A stretch of DNA of 64,000 bases, taken from contig NZ_JACHIK010000009.1 of assembly GCF_014203155.1 (NCBI RefSeq), forward strand, positions 62,001 to 126,000, read 5' to 3'. The translations under genes and the position numbers were made by a program. Within the stretch, counting starts at the first letter, position 1, and every line of letters starts with the position of its first letter. The notes below the pieces were generated by a model that did not search any database, had not been told where the DNA came from, and worked only from the letters and a program-made list of their open reading frames with translations. Shown here in pieces: positions 1-8,690 of the stretch. The stretch is from Shinella fusca (GTDB taxonomy: Bacteria; Pseudomonadota; Alphaproteobacteria; Rhizobiales; Rhizobiaceae).

Positions 1-1154
1 AGCTGGAAGCCGTCGGGACCGACGAAGGAGGTCTGCGCCTCGCGGTCGACACGCTGGCCGGGCTTCGGTCGGGCAGCGGGCGCGACGACGCGGGCACCGG
101 CGGCCGGCGCGGGCTGGCGGGCCGGGGCGCGGCGCGGCGCCCAGTCGGCGGCAACATCGTCCTCGTCGTCGTCCGGCAGGATGCCGCTCGGGCGGGCGAT
201 CGGCTCATCCATGTCGAAGGGCAGGTCGTCGTCGAGCTCGATGGAGGGGACGGAGACGGTCCGGCGGCCTTCCATGGAGGGCTCGACGCGCTCGGAGGAC
301 CGCACGGAGGCGCGGGCGCGCACCGGCTCGTTGAGGGTGCCGAACTCGTCCTCGTTGAAATCGTAGGGCTGCTCGATGCCCCGCGCCCTGCGGCGCTGGC
401 CGGAAAGGCCGAAGAGGCGGCGCACGCGCGCCTGGCCGGTGAACCAGGCATGGGTCATGGCCCCGGCAAACAGCGTGAGCGGGCCTTCCCGCTCCTCGTC
501 GTCGTCGTCGGCTTCCGCAACGGGGCGGGCGCGGCTCTGCACCGGCACCGGCGCGAAATCCTCCTCGTCGTCGACGGCGGGGGCGCCGATGAGGCCGGCG
601 CTGAACACCATCATCCAGGCGGCCGGCACGGCGATGATGCAGCCGAGGACGGTGGCGAAGACGCCCGTCGGATAGGCGCCCGTGAAGAGGGCGGGAAAGC
701 GCAGGATCATGTCGCCGAAGACGCCGCCGAGCCCCGTCGGCAGCGGCCAGGTGACGGGGCCGGGAATGCAGGCGAGCGCCGCCGAGGCGAGGATCGCCCC
801 GCCGAACCAGGCGGCGGCGCGTTGCGGCACGCGGCTGAAGCGCCGGCCGCTGACCATGGCGAGCCCCCAGGCGACGACCGGCAGCAGCGCGATGACGCTG
901 GCAAGGCCGAAGAACTGCATGAAGAGATCGGCGAAGACCGCACCCGGATAGCCGAGGATGTTCTTCGGCTCGCCGCTGGAGGCATAGGAAAGGCTGGGGT
1001 CGGAGACGTTCCAGGTGGAGAGCGCGGCAATGGCGAGCGCAAGGCCGAAGAAGATGGCAAGCCCGAGGAGCGCCTGTACCTGCCGCCAGACGAATGCCGA
1101 CAGAACGAAGCGGTCGTGACGGTTGTCCAGTCCTGCCGAAATGCTTCTGCTCAT
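1..1154 (-). CDS. ftsK: DNA translocase FtsK, N-terminal part (runs off left edge)
   Basis: This is the first ~385 codons of FtsK, the septal DNA pump that helps resolve and segregate the chromosome terminus. The start is ATG at 1154. The visible part has several hydrophobic membrane segments (roughly residues 25-190). An acidic, Pro/Ala/Arg-rich linker follows, with stretches of Asp and Glu such as DDDDEE, which is the usual low-complexity FtsK linker. The RecA-like motor and gamma domains would lie beyond position 1. The open frame continues to the window edge, so there is no sign of truncation other than the edge itself. An FtsK linker is variable, so the assignment rests on the membrane region plus linker layout. 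Confidence 0.85.
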   Translation of the reverse strand, partial: MSRSISAGLDNRHDRFVLSAFVWRQVQALLGLAIFFGLALAIAALSTWNVSDPSLSYASSGEPKNILGYPGAVFADLFMQFFGLASVIALLPVVAWGLAMVSGRRFSRVPQRAAAWFGGAILASAALACIPGPVTWPLPTGLGGVFGDMILRFPALFTGAYPTGVFATVLGCIIAVPAAWMMVFSAGLIGAPAVDDEEDFAPVPVQSRARPVAEADDDDEEREGPLTLFAGAMTHAWFTGQARVRRLFGLSGQRRRARGIEQPYDFNEDEFGTLNEPVRARASVRSSERVEPSMEGRRTVSVPSIELDDDLPFDMDEPIARPSGILPDDDEDDVAADWAPRRAPARQPAPAAGARVVAPAARPKPGQRVDREAQTSFVGPDGFQ

Positions 1155-1295
1155 GGTTACAGCCTGTGCCTACAAAAAATCGCGGCAACCCGGCGTGATT
1201 CGCGGGCGTGCCTGACTGCGAACCCTACGAAGGAAGGCTTAATGGCGTGTTAACCATGCCCGCCCCGACATGGTTTACACCCCACAAACGGCAAA

Positions 1296-1318
1296 GGCCC
1301 GGACCAGGGGTCCGGGCC
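1296..1318 (-). terminator. Rho-independent-type terminator after amtB
   Basis: A perfect 10-bp inverted repeat (GGCCCGGACC, 3-nt loop, GGTCCGGGCC) lies 20 bp beyond the amtB stop. Read in the amtB direction it is followed by a short T-rich run (TTTGCCGTTTG). It very likely ends the glnK-amtB transcript. Confidence 0.75.
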
Positions 1319-1338
1319 GGAAGCGGGCGGCAGGCCTC

Positions 1339-2676
1339 TTACGAGTGGTAGGCCGCTTCGCCGTGGGACGAGAGGTCGAGGCCCTCGCGCTCGGCTTCGA
1401 CGCTCACCCGGAGGCCCACCACCATGTCGACGATCTTGTAGAGGATCGCCGAGACGACGGCGCACCAGACGATGGTGATGACGACGGCGGTGAGCTGCGT
1501 CATGAACTGCGAGGCGATGGAGAAATCGGCCCCGCCCGTGCCGCCGAGCGAGGGCGCGGTGAAGATGCCGGTGCCGAGCGCGCCGATGAGGCCGCCGACG
1601 CCATGGACGCCGAAGACGTCCGCCGTGTCGTCGTAGCCGAACTTGTTCTTCACGACGGCGACGAAGAAGTAGCAGATCGGCGAGGCGATGAGGCCGAGCA
1701 CGATGGCACCGAACGGGCCGACCGAACCGGCTGCCGGCGTGACGACGACGAGGCCGGCGATCATGCCGGAGGCGGCGCCGAGCAGCGAAGCCTTGCCGCG
1801 GGTGAAGGTCTCGACCACCGACCAGGCGAGGATCGCGGCGGCCGTCGCGACGAAGGTGTTGACGGTGGCGAGCACCGCGCCGCCCGAGGCTTCGAGGTTG
1901 GAGCCGGCGTTGAAGCCGAACCAGCCGAACCACAGCATGGCGGCACCGACGAGGGTGAGCGTCATGGAGTGGGGGGCCATCATGTCCTTGCCGAAGCCCG
2001 TACGCTTGCCGACCATGATCGCGCCGATGAGGCCCGCGACGCCCGCATTGATGTGCACGACGGTGCCGCCGGCGAAATCGAGCGCGCCCATGTTGAAGAT
2101 GAGGCCGTTACCGTCCCAGACCATGTGGGCGATCGGGAAGTAGACGAAGGTGGCCCAGAGGATCGTGAAGAGCAGGACCGCCGAGAACTTGATGCGCTCG
2201 GCGAAGGCGCCGACGATGAGGGCCGGCGTGAGCGCCGCGAAGGTCATCTGGAACAGCATGAAGATGTATTCCGGGATGACGACGCCTTCGGAGAAGGTCG
2301 CCGCCGTGCTGTCGACGGTGACGCCCGTCAGGAACAGCTTGGCGAAGCCGCCGAAATAGGGGCTCGTCGAGCCGCCGAAGGCGAAGGAGTAACCGTAGAC
2401 GACCCACACCATCATCATCATGGCGCCGATGACGGTGCACTGCATGAGGACGGAGAGCATGTTCTTCGTGCGCACCAGGCCGCCGTAGAAGAGGGCAAGG
2501 CCCGGGATCAGCATGAAGAAGACGAGCAGCGTGGCGACGAACATGAAGACGGTGTCCGCCTTGTCCGGGACGGGCGCGGCCGGGGCGGCCTCCTGCGCGA
2601 AGGCGGCGACCGGCGCGAGCACGCCTGCCGTGGCGACGGCCACGCGGGAGAGGATATGGGGAAGTTTGAACGACAT
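1339..2676 (-). CDS. amtB: Ammonium transporter AmtB
   Basis: This 445-aa inner-membrane ammonium channel has an N-terminal signal-like segment followed by about 11 transmembrane helices. It ends in a short cytoplasmic tail (VEAEREGLD...) of the kind that docks GlnK. The family's conserved His residues are visible in the contexts GGTVVHINAG and FGVHGVGGLIG, and the helix containing FNAGSNL is also typical. It is the second gene of a glnK-amtB operon, 30 bp after glnK, the standard pairing in which uridylylation-free GlnK blocks AmtB when nitrogen is plentiful. Length and composition are normal for the family. Confidence 0.97.
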   Translation of the reverse strand: MSFKLPHILSRVAVATAGVLAPVAAFAQEAAPAAPVPDKADTVFMFVATLLVFFMLIPGLALFYGGLVRTKNMLSVLMQCTVIGAMMMMVWVVYGYSFAFGGSTSPYFGGFAKLFLTGVTVDSTAATFSEGVVIPEYIFMLFQMTFAALTPALIVGAFAERIKFSAVLLFTILWATFVYFPIAHMVWDGNGLIFNMGALDFAGGTVVHINAGVAGLIGAIMVGKRTGFGKDMMAPHSMTLTLVGAAMLWFGWFGFNAGSNLEASGGAVLATVNTFVATAAAILAWSVVETFTRGKASLLGAASGMIAGLVVVTPAAGSVGPFGAIVLGLIASPICYFFVAVVKNKFGYDDTADVFGVHGVGGLIGALGTGIFTAPSLGGTGGADFSIASQFMTQLTAVVITIVWCAVVSAILYKIVDMVVGLRVSVEAEREGLDLSSHGEAAYHS

Positions 2677-2706
2677 GTTGAATAGGCTCCCTGATAGGCC
2701 GTTTGC

Positions 2707-3045
2707 TTAGAGCGCTTCGGAATCGGTTTCGCCCGTGCGGATGCGCACGGCATGGTCGATGGCGTAGACGAAGATCTTTCCGTCGCCGATCTGGCCGGTT
2801 TTGGCGGCGGCGGCGATCGCTTCGACCGCCCTGTCGGCAAGGTCGCTGGCAACGGCGATCTCGATCTTCAGTTTCGGCAGGAAGCTGACGGCATATTCGG
2901 TGCCGCGGTAGATTTCCGTATGCCCCTTCTGGCGCCCGTAACCCTTCACTTCGGTCACGGTCAGGCCCTGGATGCCGACAGCGGTGAGGGCCTCACGCAC
3001 CTCGTCGAGTTTGAACGGCTTGATAATGGCCATTACGATTTTCAT
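2707..3045 (-). CDS. glnK: PII nitrogen regulatory protein GlnK
   Basis: This is a 112-aa PII signal protein. It opens MKIVMAIIKPFKLDEV and carries the T-loop with the uridylylated tyrosine in RGTEYAV. The ATP/2-oxoglutarate binding segment (GQIGDGKIFV) and the C-terminal RTGE also match. The start at 3045 is preceded by AGGATGGGAA. It senses nitrogen and energy status and regulates AmtB downstream in the same operon. A sigma54 promoter about 90 bp upstream of the start fits NtrC-controlled expression during nitrogen limitation. Confidence 0.97.
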   Translation of the reverse strand: MKIVMAIIKPFKLDEVREALTAVGIQGLTVTEVKGYGRQKGHTEIYRGTEYAVSFLPKLKIEIAVASDLADRAVEAIAAAAKTGQIGDGKIFVYAIDHAVRIRTGETDSEAL

Positions 3046-3134
3046 CTGGTTTCCCATCCTTCGTGCTTGTCCCCAGCCGGGGCCATCTCTCCGAGTTGCC
3101 GGGACAGGCTGTCCGCGGCGACCGAAGCTACACA

Positions 3135-3151
3135 TTCAAGGGGCGTGCCAG
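3135..3151 (-). promoter_or_regulatory. Sigma54 (-24/-12) promoter of glnK-amtB
   Basis: On the minus strand the sequence reads CTGGCACGCCCCTTGAA. This matches the RpoN consensus TGGCACG-N4-TTGC with correct spacing; only the last base of the -12 box differs (TTGA). It lies about 90 bp upstream of the glnK start, where NtrC-activated promoters of this operon usually are. I did not find a clear NtrC dyad further upstream. Confidence 0.85.
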
Positions 3152-3273
3152 ATTCGAATGACTTCTCTAAATTATTGAAACTAAAATATTAAAAATAAGA
3201 AACGCGCGGCGGCGCAAAAATTCGCCACCGCGAATGGTCAAAAAATGAGCGCTATTGGGATAGTGGGCAGAAT

Positions 3274-4161
3274 TTAATCAGTTGCCCTTTTCCGAATCAG
3301 CCCCTCCTGGGCGACCGAGGCGATGAGCGTGCCGTCGCGGGTGAAGATCGCGCCGCGCGTCATGCCGCGCGCGCCGGAAGCCGAAGGGCTGTCCTGGCTG
3401 TAGAGCAGCCAGTCGTCGAGCACCGGCGGGCGATGGAACCACATGGCATGGTCGAGGCTGGCGACCTGCAGCGAGCGGTCGAGCACGGAGGTGCCGTGCG
3501 CGAAGAGGGACGTATCGAGCAGCGTCATGTCGGAGAGATAGGCGAGCACCGCCATCTGCAGGCGGCGGTCGTGCGGCACCGGCCCCGTCGTTCGCATCCA
3601 GATGTTCTGGTGCGGATCGAGCTTTTCCGAGGAGATATAGTGGGCAAGGGAGACCGGGCGCAATTCGATCGGCCGCGGCCGCTCCCAATAGGCGCGGATA
3701 TGCGCCGGCGCGCCGGCCATGAACTGCGCCTTCAGCTCCGCCTCGCCGAGGAGCTTTTCAGGCGGCGGCACGTCCGGCATCGCCGTCTGGTGCTCGAAGC
3801 CGTCTTCGTCGTCCTGGAAGGAGGCTGTCATGAAAAAGATCGGCTTGCCGTGCTGGATGGCGATCACCCGGCGCGTGGCGAAGGAGCCGCCGTCGCGTAC
3901 GTTCTCGACGTCGTAGATGATCGGCACGGCGGGATCGCCCGGCCGCACGAAATAGGCGTGCAGCGAATGGGCGAAGCGGTTCTCCTCCTCCACCGTCCGC
4001 GTCGCCGCGACGAGCGCCTGGCCGATCACCTGCCCGCCGAACACCCGCTGCCAGCCGACCTGCGGGCTCTTGCCGCGGAAGAGGCGCACCTCCAGCCGCT
4101 CCAGGTCGAGCGTTTCGAGAAGAATATCCATGGCGGGATTTTCGGCGGGTCGACGCGACAT
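3274..4161 (-). CDS. tesB: Acyl-CoA thioesterase II (TesB family)
   Basis: This 295-aa protein with a double hot-dog fold hydrolyses acyl-CoA to free fatty acid and CoA. Family hallmarks are the N-terminal RVFGGQVIGQALVAA and SLHAYFVRPGD, the central SFATRRV, and the C-terminal SLDHAMWFHRP followed by SPSASGARG. The length is normal. The start at 4161 is used here; an internal ATG 10 codons later (MDILLE) is equally possible. It is divergent from the hydroxylase gene at 4247, with about 85 bp between them. Confidence 0.93.
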   Translation of the reverse strand: MSRRPAENPAMDILLETLDLERLEVRLFRGKSPQVGWQRVFGGQVIGQALVAATRTVEEENRFAHSLHAYFVRPGDPAVPIIYDVENVRDGGSFATRRVIAIQHGKPIFFMTASFQDDEDGFEHQTAMPDVPPPEKLLGEAELKAQFMAGAPAHIRAYWERPRPIELRPVSLAHYISSEKLDPHQNIWMRTTGPVPHDRRLQMAVLAYLSDMTLLDTSLFAHGTSVLDRSLQVASLDHAMWFHRPPVLDDWLLYSQDSPSASGARGMTRGAIFTRDGTLIASVAQEGLIRKRATD

Positions 4162-4246
4162 TTGGGCATGGCCTCCACGGTAGGAAACTGCGTCCTCCTC
4201 CTCTATATAGACGCAAACGAGACCTCAAGCGGCCAAGGAGACTGCC

Positions 4247-5482
4247 ATGACCGATGCCCCGATGCTCGACGTCCTTGTCGCCGGCGGCGGCTATGTCGGC
4301 CTGTCGCTGGCGGTCGCCGTCAAGAAGGCCGCGCCGCACCTTGCCGTCGAGGTGGTGGACGGCGCGCCGGAACATGTCTGGCAGAAGGACGAGCGCGCCT
4401 CGGCCATCGTCGCGGCCGCGCGCAACCTCCTCGACGTCCTCGGCGTGTGGAACGAGATCGCCCCCGAGGCCGAGCCGATCCGCCGCATGGTCATCACCGA
4501 TTCGCGCACGGCCGATCCCGTGCGCCCCGTCTTCCTCACCTTCGAGGGCACCGGCTCGACCGACGACGGCCAGCCCTTCGCCCATATGGTGCCGAACCGC
4601 GCGATGACCGGCAGCCTGCTGCGCCAGGCCGAAAGCCTCGGCGTCCCCGTACGCTGGTCGACCTTGGCGGAAGGCTTCTCGACGGGCCAGCACGAGACGA
4701 CCGTCCGCCTCTCCGACGGCACGGAACGCGTCACACGCCTGCTCGTCGCCTGCGACGGCGTGCGCTCGAAGCTGCGCGACATGGCGGGCATCAAGACCGT
4801 GCGCTTCGACTACGGCCAGTCCGGCATCGTCACCACGGTCGAGCACGAGCGCCCGCATGACGGCACGGCGGAAGAGCATTTCCTGCCCGCCGGCCCCTTC
4901 GCCACGCTGCCGCTCACCGGCAACCGCTCCTCGCTCGTGTGGACCGAGCGCACGGAGGACGCCCGCCGCCTCGTCGAGAGCGACGACCTCGTCTTCGAGG
5001 AGGAGCTGGAGCGCCGCTTCGGCCACAAGCTGGGCGCGCTGAAGGTCGTCGGCGGCCGCCGCGCCTTCCCGCTCGGCCTGACGCTCGCCCGCGCCTTCGT
5101 CGCCCCGCGCTTCGCGCTGGCGGGCGATGCCGCCCACGGCATCCATCCGATTTCCGGCCAGGGCCTCAATCTCGGCTTCAAGGACGTGGCGGCGCTTGCC
5201 GAGACCATCGTCGAGGCCGACCGCCTCGGCCTCGATATCGGCGCCCTTTCCGCGCTGGAGCGCTACGAGACCTGGCGCCGCTTCGACACAGTGCGCATGG
5301 GCATCACCACCGACGTCCTGAACCGCCTCTTCTCCAACGACGCGACGCCCCTGCGCGTGCTGCGCGACGTCGGCCTCGGCATGGTCGACCGCCTGCCGGG
5401 CCTCAAATCCTTCTTCATCCGCCAGGCCGAAGGCACCGCCGGCAGCGGCCACCCCCGCCTGCTGGTGGGACAGCGCATCTGA
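4247..5482 (+). CDS. FAD-dependent ubiquinone-biosynthesis-type hydroxylase (UbiH/UbiF family)
   Basis: This 411-aa flavoprotein monooxygenase has an N-terminal FAD dinucleotide-binding motif (VAGGGYVGLSLA) and a middle DG-type segment (LLVACDGVRSKLR). The second FAD motif is GDAAHGIHPISGQGLNLGFKD, characteristic of the UbiH/UbiF/UbiL/COQ6 group. The start is preceded by AAGGAGACTGCC. It probably hydroxylates the benzoquinone ring during ubiquinone synthesis, but which ring position cannot be told from the sequence. It is monocistronic as seen here. Confidence 0.88.
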   Translation: MTDAPMLDVLVAGGGYVGLSLAVAVKKAAPHLAVEVVDGAPEHVWQKDERASAIVAAARNLLDVLGVWNEIAPEAEPIRRMVITDSRTADPVRPVFLTFEGTGSTDDGQPFAHMVPNRAMTGSLLRQAESLGVPVRWSTLAEGFSTGQHETTVRLSDGTERVTRLLVACDGVRSKLRDMAGIKTVRFDYGQSGIVTTVEHERPHDGTAEEHFLPAGPFATLPLTGNRSSLVWTERTEDARRLVESDDLVFEEELERRFGHKLGALKVVGGRRAFPLGLTLARAFVAPRFALAGDAAHGIHPISGQGLNLGFKDVAALAETIVEADRLGLDIGALSALERYETWRRFDTVRMGITTDVLNRLFSNDATPLRVLRDVGLGMVDRLPGLKSFFIRQAEGTAGSGHPRLLVGQRI

Positions 5483-5519
5483 CTGAAAGCCACCCGCCAC
5501 TCCGCCCCCCCCCGCCGTC

Positions 5520-5542
5520 ATCCTCGGGCTTGACCCGAGGAT
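5520..5542. repeat. Palindromic intergenic repeat (copy 1)
   Basis: ATCCTCGGG, a 5-nt loop CTTGA, then CCCGAGGAT form a perfect 9-bp hairpin between the hydroxylase and the Trm112-like gene. A very similar core (TCGGGCTTGACCCGAGGATGAC) recurs at 51086-51118. It looks like a member of the small palindromic repeats scattered through rhizobial intergenic regions. It may also act as a bidirectional terminator here. Confidence 0.7.
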
Positions 5543-5627
5543 CCACGCGACACCCGCGGCTGTGGATGCCCGGGCATGGACGAAGGAGAGCGTGGCACCA
5601 TCGCGCACTGGCCCGCGAACCGCGAGC

Positions 5628-5816
5628 TCAGTCCTTGATTTCCCGCGCTTCCGAAATGAGCATGATGGGAATCCCGTCGCGGATCGGATAGGCGAGCCTG
5701 GCCTTTTCCGAGATCAGCTCGCGCGCCTCGGCATCGTAGGTCAGCCGGCCCTTGGTCAGCGGGCAGACGAGGAGTTCGAGCAGTTTCGGGTCGACGCGGC
5801 TGGCGCTGGTATCCAT
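5628..5816 (-). CDS. Trm112-family small protein
   Basis: This 62-aa YcaR/Trm112-type protein has [14 protein letters not shown], then [27 protein letters not shown]. The zinc-knuckle form of the family has several cysteines; only one (VCP) is present here, as in many bacterial members. The ATG at 5816 is 8 bp downstream of the stop of the LON-domain gene, so the two are probably co-transcribed. Eukaryotic Trm112 activates methyltransferases. The bacterial role is not established. Confidence 0.88.
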   Translation of the reverse strand: MDTSASRVDPKLLELLVCPLTKGRLTYDAEARELISEKARLAYPIRDGIPIMLISEAREIKD

Positions 5817-5824
5817 AAGCCCAC

Positions 5825-6505
5825 CTATTGCAGCCGCGTGTCGACGTCGCCGTAGCCGCGCGCCAGCACGATCTCGGTGATGGCGATCAGGGTCTCGGCG
5901 CGGGTCTTGAGGTCCGGCGCTTCGAGGAGGGCCTGCTTTTCCGCCGGCCCGTAGGGCGACATCATCGCCATGGAATTGACGAGCGTGGCGTTGCTGGCCC
6001 GCTCCACGCTCTCCCAGTCCGCCTCCAGCTTGTTGGCGTCGAGATAGGCCTTGAAGGCGGCGAGCAGCGCCTCCCGGTCGACGCTCTTCTCCTCGTCGCC
6101 CGCCGAAAGGTCGGCGATGAAGGGCGCGATATGGAAGCTGCGATAGGACCTGTCGCCGCGCAACTCGTCCAGCAGCCGGTAGCGGCACACACCGGTCAGC
6201 GAGACGATGTAGCGCCCGTCGCCCGTCTCGGCGAAGGAGGTGATGCGGCCGATGCAGCCGACCTGGCAGAGCGCCGGCGCCTCGGTCTCGGCCTCCTGCA
6301 TGCGCTCGCCGCCGAAGACCGGCTGCACCATGCCGATTAGCCGGTGCGTGGAAAGCGCGTCGTCGATCATGGAAAGATAGCGCGGCTCGAAGATGTTCAG
6401 CGGCAATTGCCCGCCGGGCAGAAGCAGCGCGCCCGTCAGCGGAAATACCGGAATGGCCTCGGGCAGGTCCTCCGGTTTCAGGTAACGCGCGTTTCCCACA
6501 TGCAT
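5825..6505 (-). CDS. LON substrate-binding-domain protein (peptidase S16 N-terminal-like)
   Basis: This 226-aa protein is made only of the LON N-terminal substrate-binding domain. It shows [27 protein letters not shown] at the start and [12 protein letters not shown] in the middle, and there is no AAA or protease domain. Such stand-alone domains are common in alphaproteobacteria next to a thioredoxin/YbbN gene and a Trm112-like gene, as here. Function is not known; a role in protein quality control is an inference from the domain and neighbours. Confidence 0.9.
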   Translation of the reverse strand: MHVGNARYLKPEDLPEAIPVFPLTGALLLPGGQLPLNIFEPRYLSMIDDALSTHRLIGMVQPVFGGERMQEAETEAPALCQVGCIGRITSFAETGDGRYIVSLTGVCRYRLLDELRGDRSYRSFHIAPFIADLSAGDEEKSVDREALLAAFKAYLDANKLEADWESVERASNATLVNSMAMMSPYGPAEKQALLEAPDLKTRAETLIAITEIVLARGYGDVDTRLQ

Positions 6506-6626
6506 GGCATTGCCTTCCCGTTCCGCGGCGCGGCGTTTCCCCGCCCCTCGTCATCGCGCCCTTTCGGAATGTGGGGTGGACGCGGCATTTCTCAAGAGAC
6601 GCCGCCCCTCACCTTCCGTAAAAACC

Positions 6627-7589
6627 TTACGAAAACAGGATCGACGACAGCTTGCGGCGGGCGGCGATCGTCGCCGGATCCTTCGGTCCCCAGACGTCGA
6701 AGAACTGCAGCAGCTCGCGGCGCGCGCCGTCGTCCTCGAAGGCGCGGTCGCGCTTCATGATGTGGAGCAGATGATCGGCCGCCGCCTGGCGGTCGCCTTC
6801 CACGTTGCGGATCTTCGCGAGCTTCAGCCGCGCGGCGTGGTCGTCCGGGTCCTGCGCCAGCGCCTGTTCGAGCGCGGCCGGATCGCCGAGCTTGCGCGCC
6901 TCGTCGATCTGGTCGAGCTTCTTGACGACCGCCGCGACGGCCGGGTCGGCCGCAACCGCTTCCGACACGTTCGTCAGCATCTGGCGGGCGTTCTCCGGCT
7001 GGCCGGCGGCGATCATGCATTCGGCAATGCCGGCAAGCGCGGCCGCGTTCTCCGGATCGGTCTGCAGCAGCGCGCCGTAGAGGTCGGCCGCCCCGCCGAG
7101 GTCGCCGGCGTCGAAAAGCGTCTTCGCCTCGGCCAGCAGCGCCTCGATCTCGGCCTTCTCGTCCGCGCCGGCGGGACCGGCGATCTTGTCGATGAACTGG
7201 CGGATCTGGCTTTCCGGCACGGCGCCCATGAAGCCGTCCACCGGCCGGCCGGCCACGAAGGCGACGACGGCGGGAATGGACTGGATGCCGAGCTGGCCGG
7301 GAATGGAGGGATGGTCGTCGATGTTGAGCTTGACGAGCTTCACCCGGCCCGCGCTCTCGCGCACGACCTTCTCGATGATCGGCTGGAGCTGCTTGCAGGG
7401 GCCGCACCAGGGCGCCCAGAAGTCGACGAGGACGGGCTGCTGGCGCGAAGCCTCCAGCACGTCGCGCGAGAAATTCACCGTCGTCGTGTCGGCGACCAGA
7501 TCGTCTGCCGGTGCCGCGCCGCCATAGCTCGCCGAAACGTTCATCTGCCCGCCGTAGGACGATGCGTAGGGGTTGTCGCCTGCACTCAT
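6627..7589 (-). CDS. Thioredoxin / co-chaperone YbbN-type protein
   Basis: This 320-aa protein has an N-terminal thioredoxin fold, with active site WAPWCGPC (Cys62 and Cys65), followed by a TPR-like helical C-terminal half (about residues 145-320). This architecture matches CnoX/YbbN holdases that hand substrates to chaperones; unlike the E. coli protein, the full CGPC redox pair is kept. It lies upstream of the LON-domain and Trm112-like genes on the same strand and may form a loose operon with them. A short Gly/Tyr/Ser-rich tail (residues 1-25) precedes the fold. Confidence 0.92.
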   Translation of the reverse strand: MSAGDNPYASSYGGQMNVSASYGGAAPADDLVADTTTVNFSRDVLEASRQQPVLVDFWAPWCGPCKQLQPIIEKVVRESAGRVKLVKLNIDDHPSIPGQLGIQSIPAVVAFVAGRPVDGFMGAVPESQIRQFIDKIAGPAGADEKAEIEALLAEAKTLFDAGDLGGAADLYGALLQTDPENAAALAGIAECMIAAGQPENARQMLTNVSEAVAADPAVAAVVKKLDQIDEARKLGDPAALEQALAQDPDDHAARLKLAKIRNVEGDRQAAADHLLHIMKRDRAFEDDGARRELLQFFDVWGPKDPATIAARRKLSSILFS

Positions 7590-7645
7590 GGGTCTCTCCT
7601 GTGGCGCGGAAGCGCCTTCTCTGCTTGCGCGTCTGAGATCGTATG

Positions 7646-8155
7646 TCAGGCCGTGACTTTCAAGACAAGCGGCTCGTGCCCCGTCGCCGCGATGAAGCGC
7701 AGGAGATCCTTCGAGCCGATCGAGGTCGTCGCGTCGTTGCGCAGCGGATGGCAGTTGATCGTATCATATTCCATGAGATCGGCATCGATGATGATCTTCA
7801 CCTTGCCGTCCGTGTCGTTGATGACCCCGAAGGCGGTGACCGCGCCGGGGATGACGCCGAGATATTCCATCAGCTTTTCCGGCCGGCCGAAGGAAACGCG
7901 GCTTGCCGCGCCGATGACGGTATGGATGGTCTTCAGGTCCACCGCCGCATGCTCCTCGACGGTCATCAGGAAATAGTTGTCCTTCTTGTCCTTCACGAAG
8001 AGGTTCTTCGTGTGGCCGCCGGGAATCTCGTCGCGCAGCGCCACCGATTCGGCGACGGTGAAGACCGGCGCATGCTCCTTCGTGGCATGGGCGATGCCCA
8101 GCCCGTCGAGAAACTGGAAAAGGTCCTTGTCGGTCTTCGGCTGCGTCTCGCTCAT
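7646..8155 (-). CDS. YbaK/prolyl-tRNA editing-domain protein (ProXp-ala-like)
   Basis: This 169-aa stand-alone editing domain hydrolyses mischarged aminoacyl-tRNA, most often Ala-tRNA(Pro) for the ProX group. Visible family features are HTKNLFVKDKKDNYFL, the conserved lysine and acidic residues around it, and GAVTAFGVINDTDGKV, which is diagnostic for ProX/PrdX proteins. The start at 8155 (MSETQPKTDK) was chosen over an earlier in-frame start because the domain begins there. Substrate preference is inferred from family resemblance. Confidence 0.88.
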   Translation of the reverse strand: MSETQPKTDKDLFQFLDGLGIAHATKEHAPVFTVAESVALRDEIPGGHTKNLFVKDKKDNYFLMTVEEHAAVDLKTIHTVIGAASRVSFGRPEKLMEYLGVIPGAVTAFGVINDTDGKVKIIIDADLMEYDTINCHPLRNDATTSIGSKDLLRFIAATGHEPLVLKVTA

Positions 8156-8373
8156 GTCATGGTTCCCGGCAGATTGCTCCTGCCCGCTGATAGGACGTCC
8201 CCCGCCCGCGCGCAACCGCCCGGAAATCCGGGACCTGCAATGCGGTCGCATTTTTTTTCTCCCAAATCCGGCATTTCCCTGTTGCATTTGAAAAATCCTT
8301 GGGCCATATAGCGCCCGTCGCCGCAACGCAGCGACCTTCGGCCAAGCGAACTACCCCGGGCCGATGACGATGA

Positions 8374-8448
8374 GCGGGTGTAGCTCAGGGGTAGAGCACA
8401 ACCTTGCCAAGGTTGGGGTCGAGCGTTCGAATCGCTTCACCCGCTCCA
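8374..8448 (+). tRNA. tRNA-Gly (anticodon GCC)
   Basis: A 75-nt tRNA folds cleanly. The acceptor stem is GCGGGTG/CACCCGC, the D arm is GCTC...GAGC, and the anticodon arm is CAACC-TTGCCAA-GGTTG with anticodon GCC. The T arm is GAGCG-TTCGAAT-CGCTT, and the discriminator T is followed by an encoded CCA. Its 3' 46 bp are the integration target for the two elements to the right. Confidence 0.97.
8403..8448 (+). repeat. Attachment-site repeat, copy 1 (tRNA-Gly 3' end)
   Basis: The last 46 bp of tRNA-Gly (CTTGCCAAGG... to the CCA end) recur exactly at 21275-21320, and as a 43-bp match at 28379-28421. This copy completes the functional tRNA and is the left boundary of the tandem elements. Confidence 0.95.
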
Positions 8449-8468
8449 TTCTTTCCAAAGTTTTCGAA

Positions 8469-8490
8469 GCCTCGGTTCGCCGGGGCTTTT
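8469..8490 (+). terminator. Terminator after tRNA-Gly
   Basis: GCCTCGG, a TTCG tetraloop and CCGGGGC are followed by TTTTGTGTTTTT, 20 bp after the tRNA CCA. A close relative of this hairpin follows the third attachment repeat (28442-28465). The similarity of the two flanks therefore continues well past the tRNA end. Confidence 0.85.
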
Positions 8491-8690
8491 GTGTTTTTCG
8501 GCGCGGTTGAAATCGCAGAGCGCAGGAGCGGTGGAAGAGGGCGCGGTTACCGCAGGGTTACATATGCGCGCACTCACAACTGCGCCTGACTCGCTCAGTC
8601 GTCCCGGCTATATATCAGTGGGTAATGCCTCGAGATAAATATCCAATTCAATGAATCAGCGTTATGCTTACTTCAGGTAGGATTGCGCAT

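Noticed and set aside
205-1188. Arg-rich open frame on the minus strand over ftsK
   Set aside because: It is a frame-shifted shadow. The frame with membrane segments and the FtsK linker starts at 1154 and runs off the window edge.
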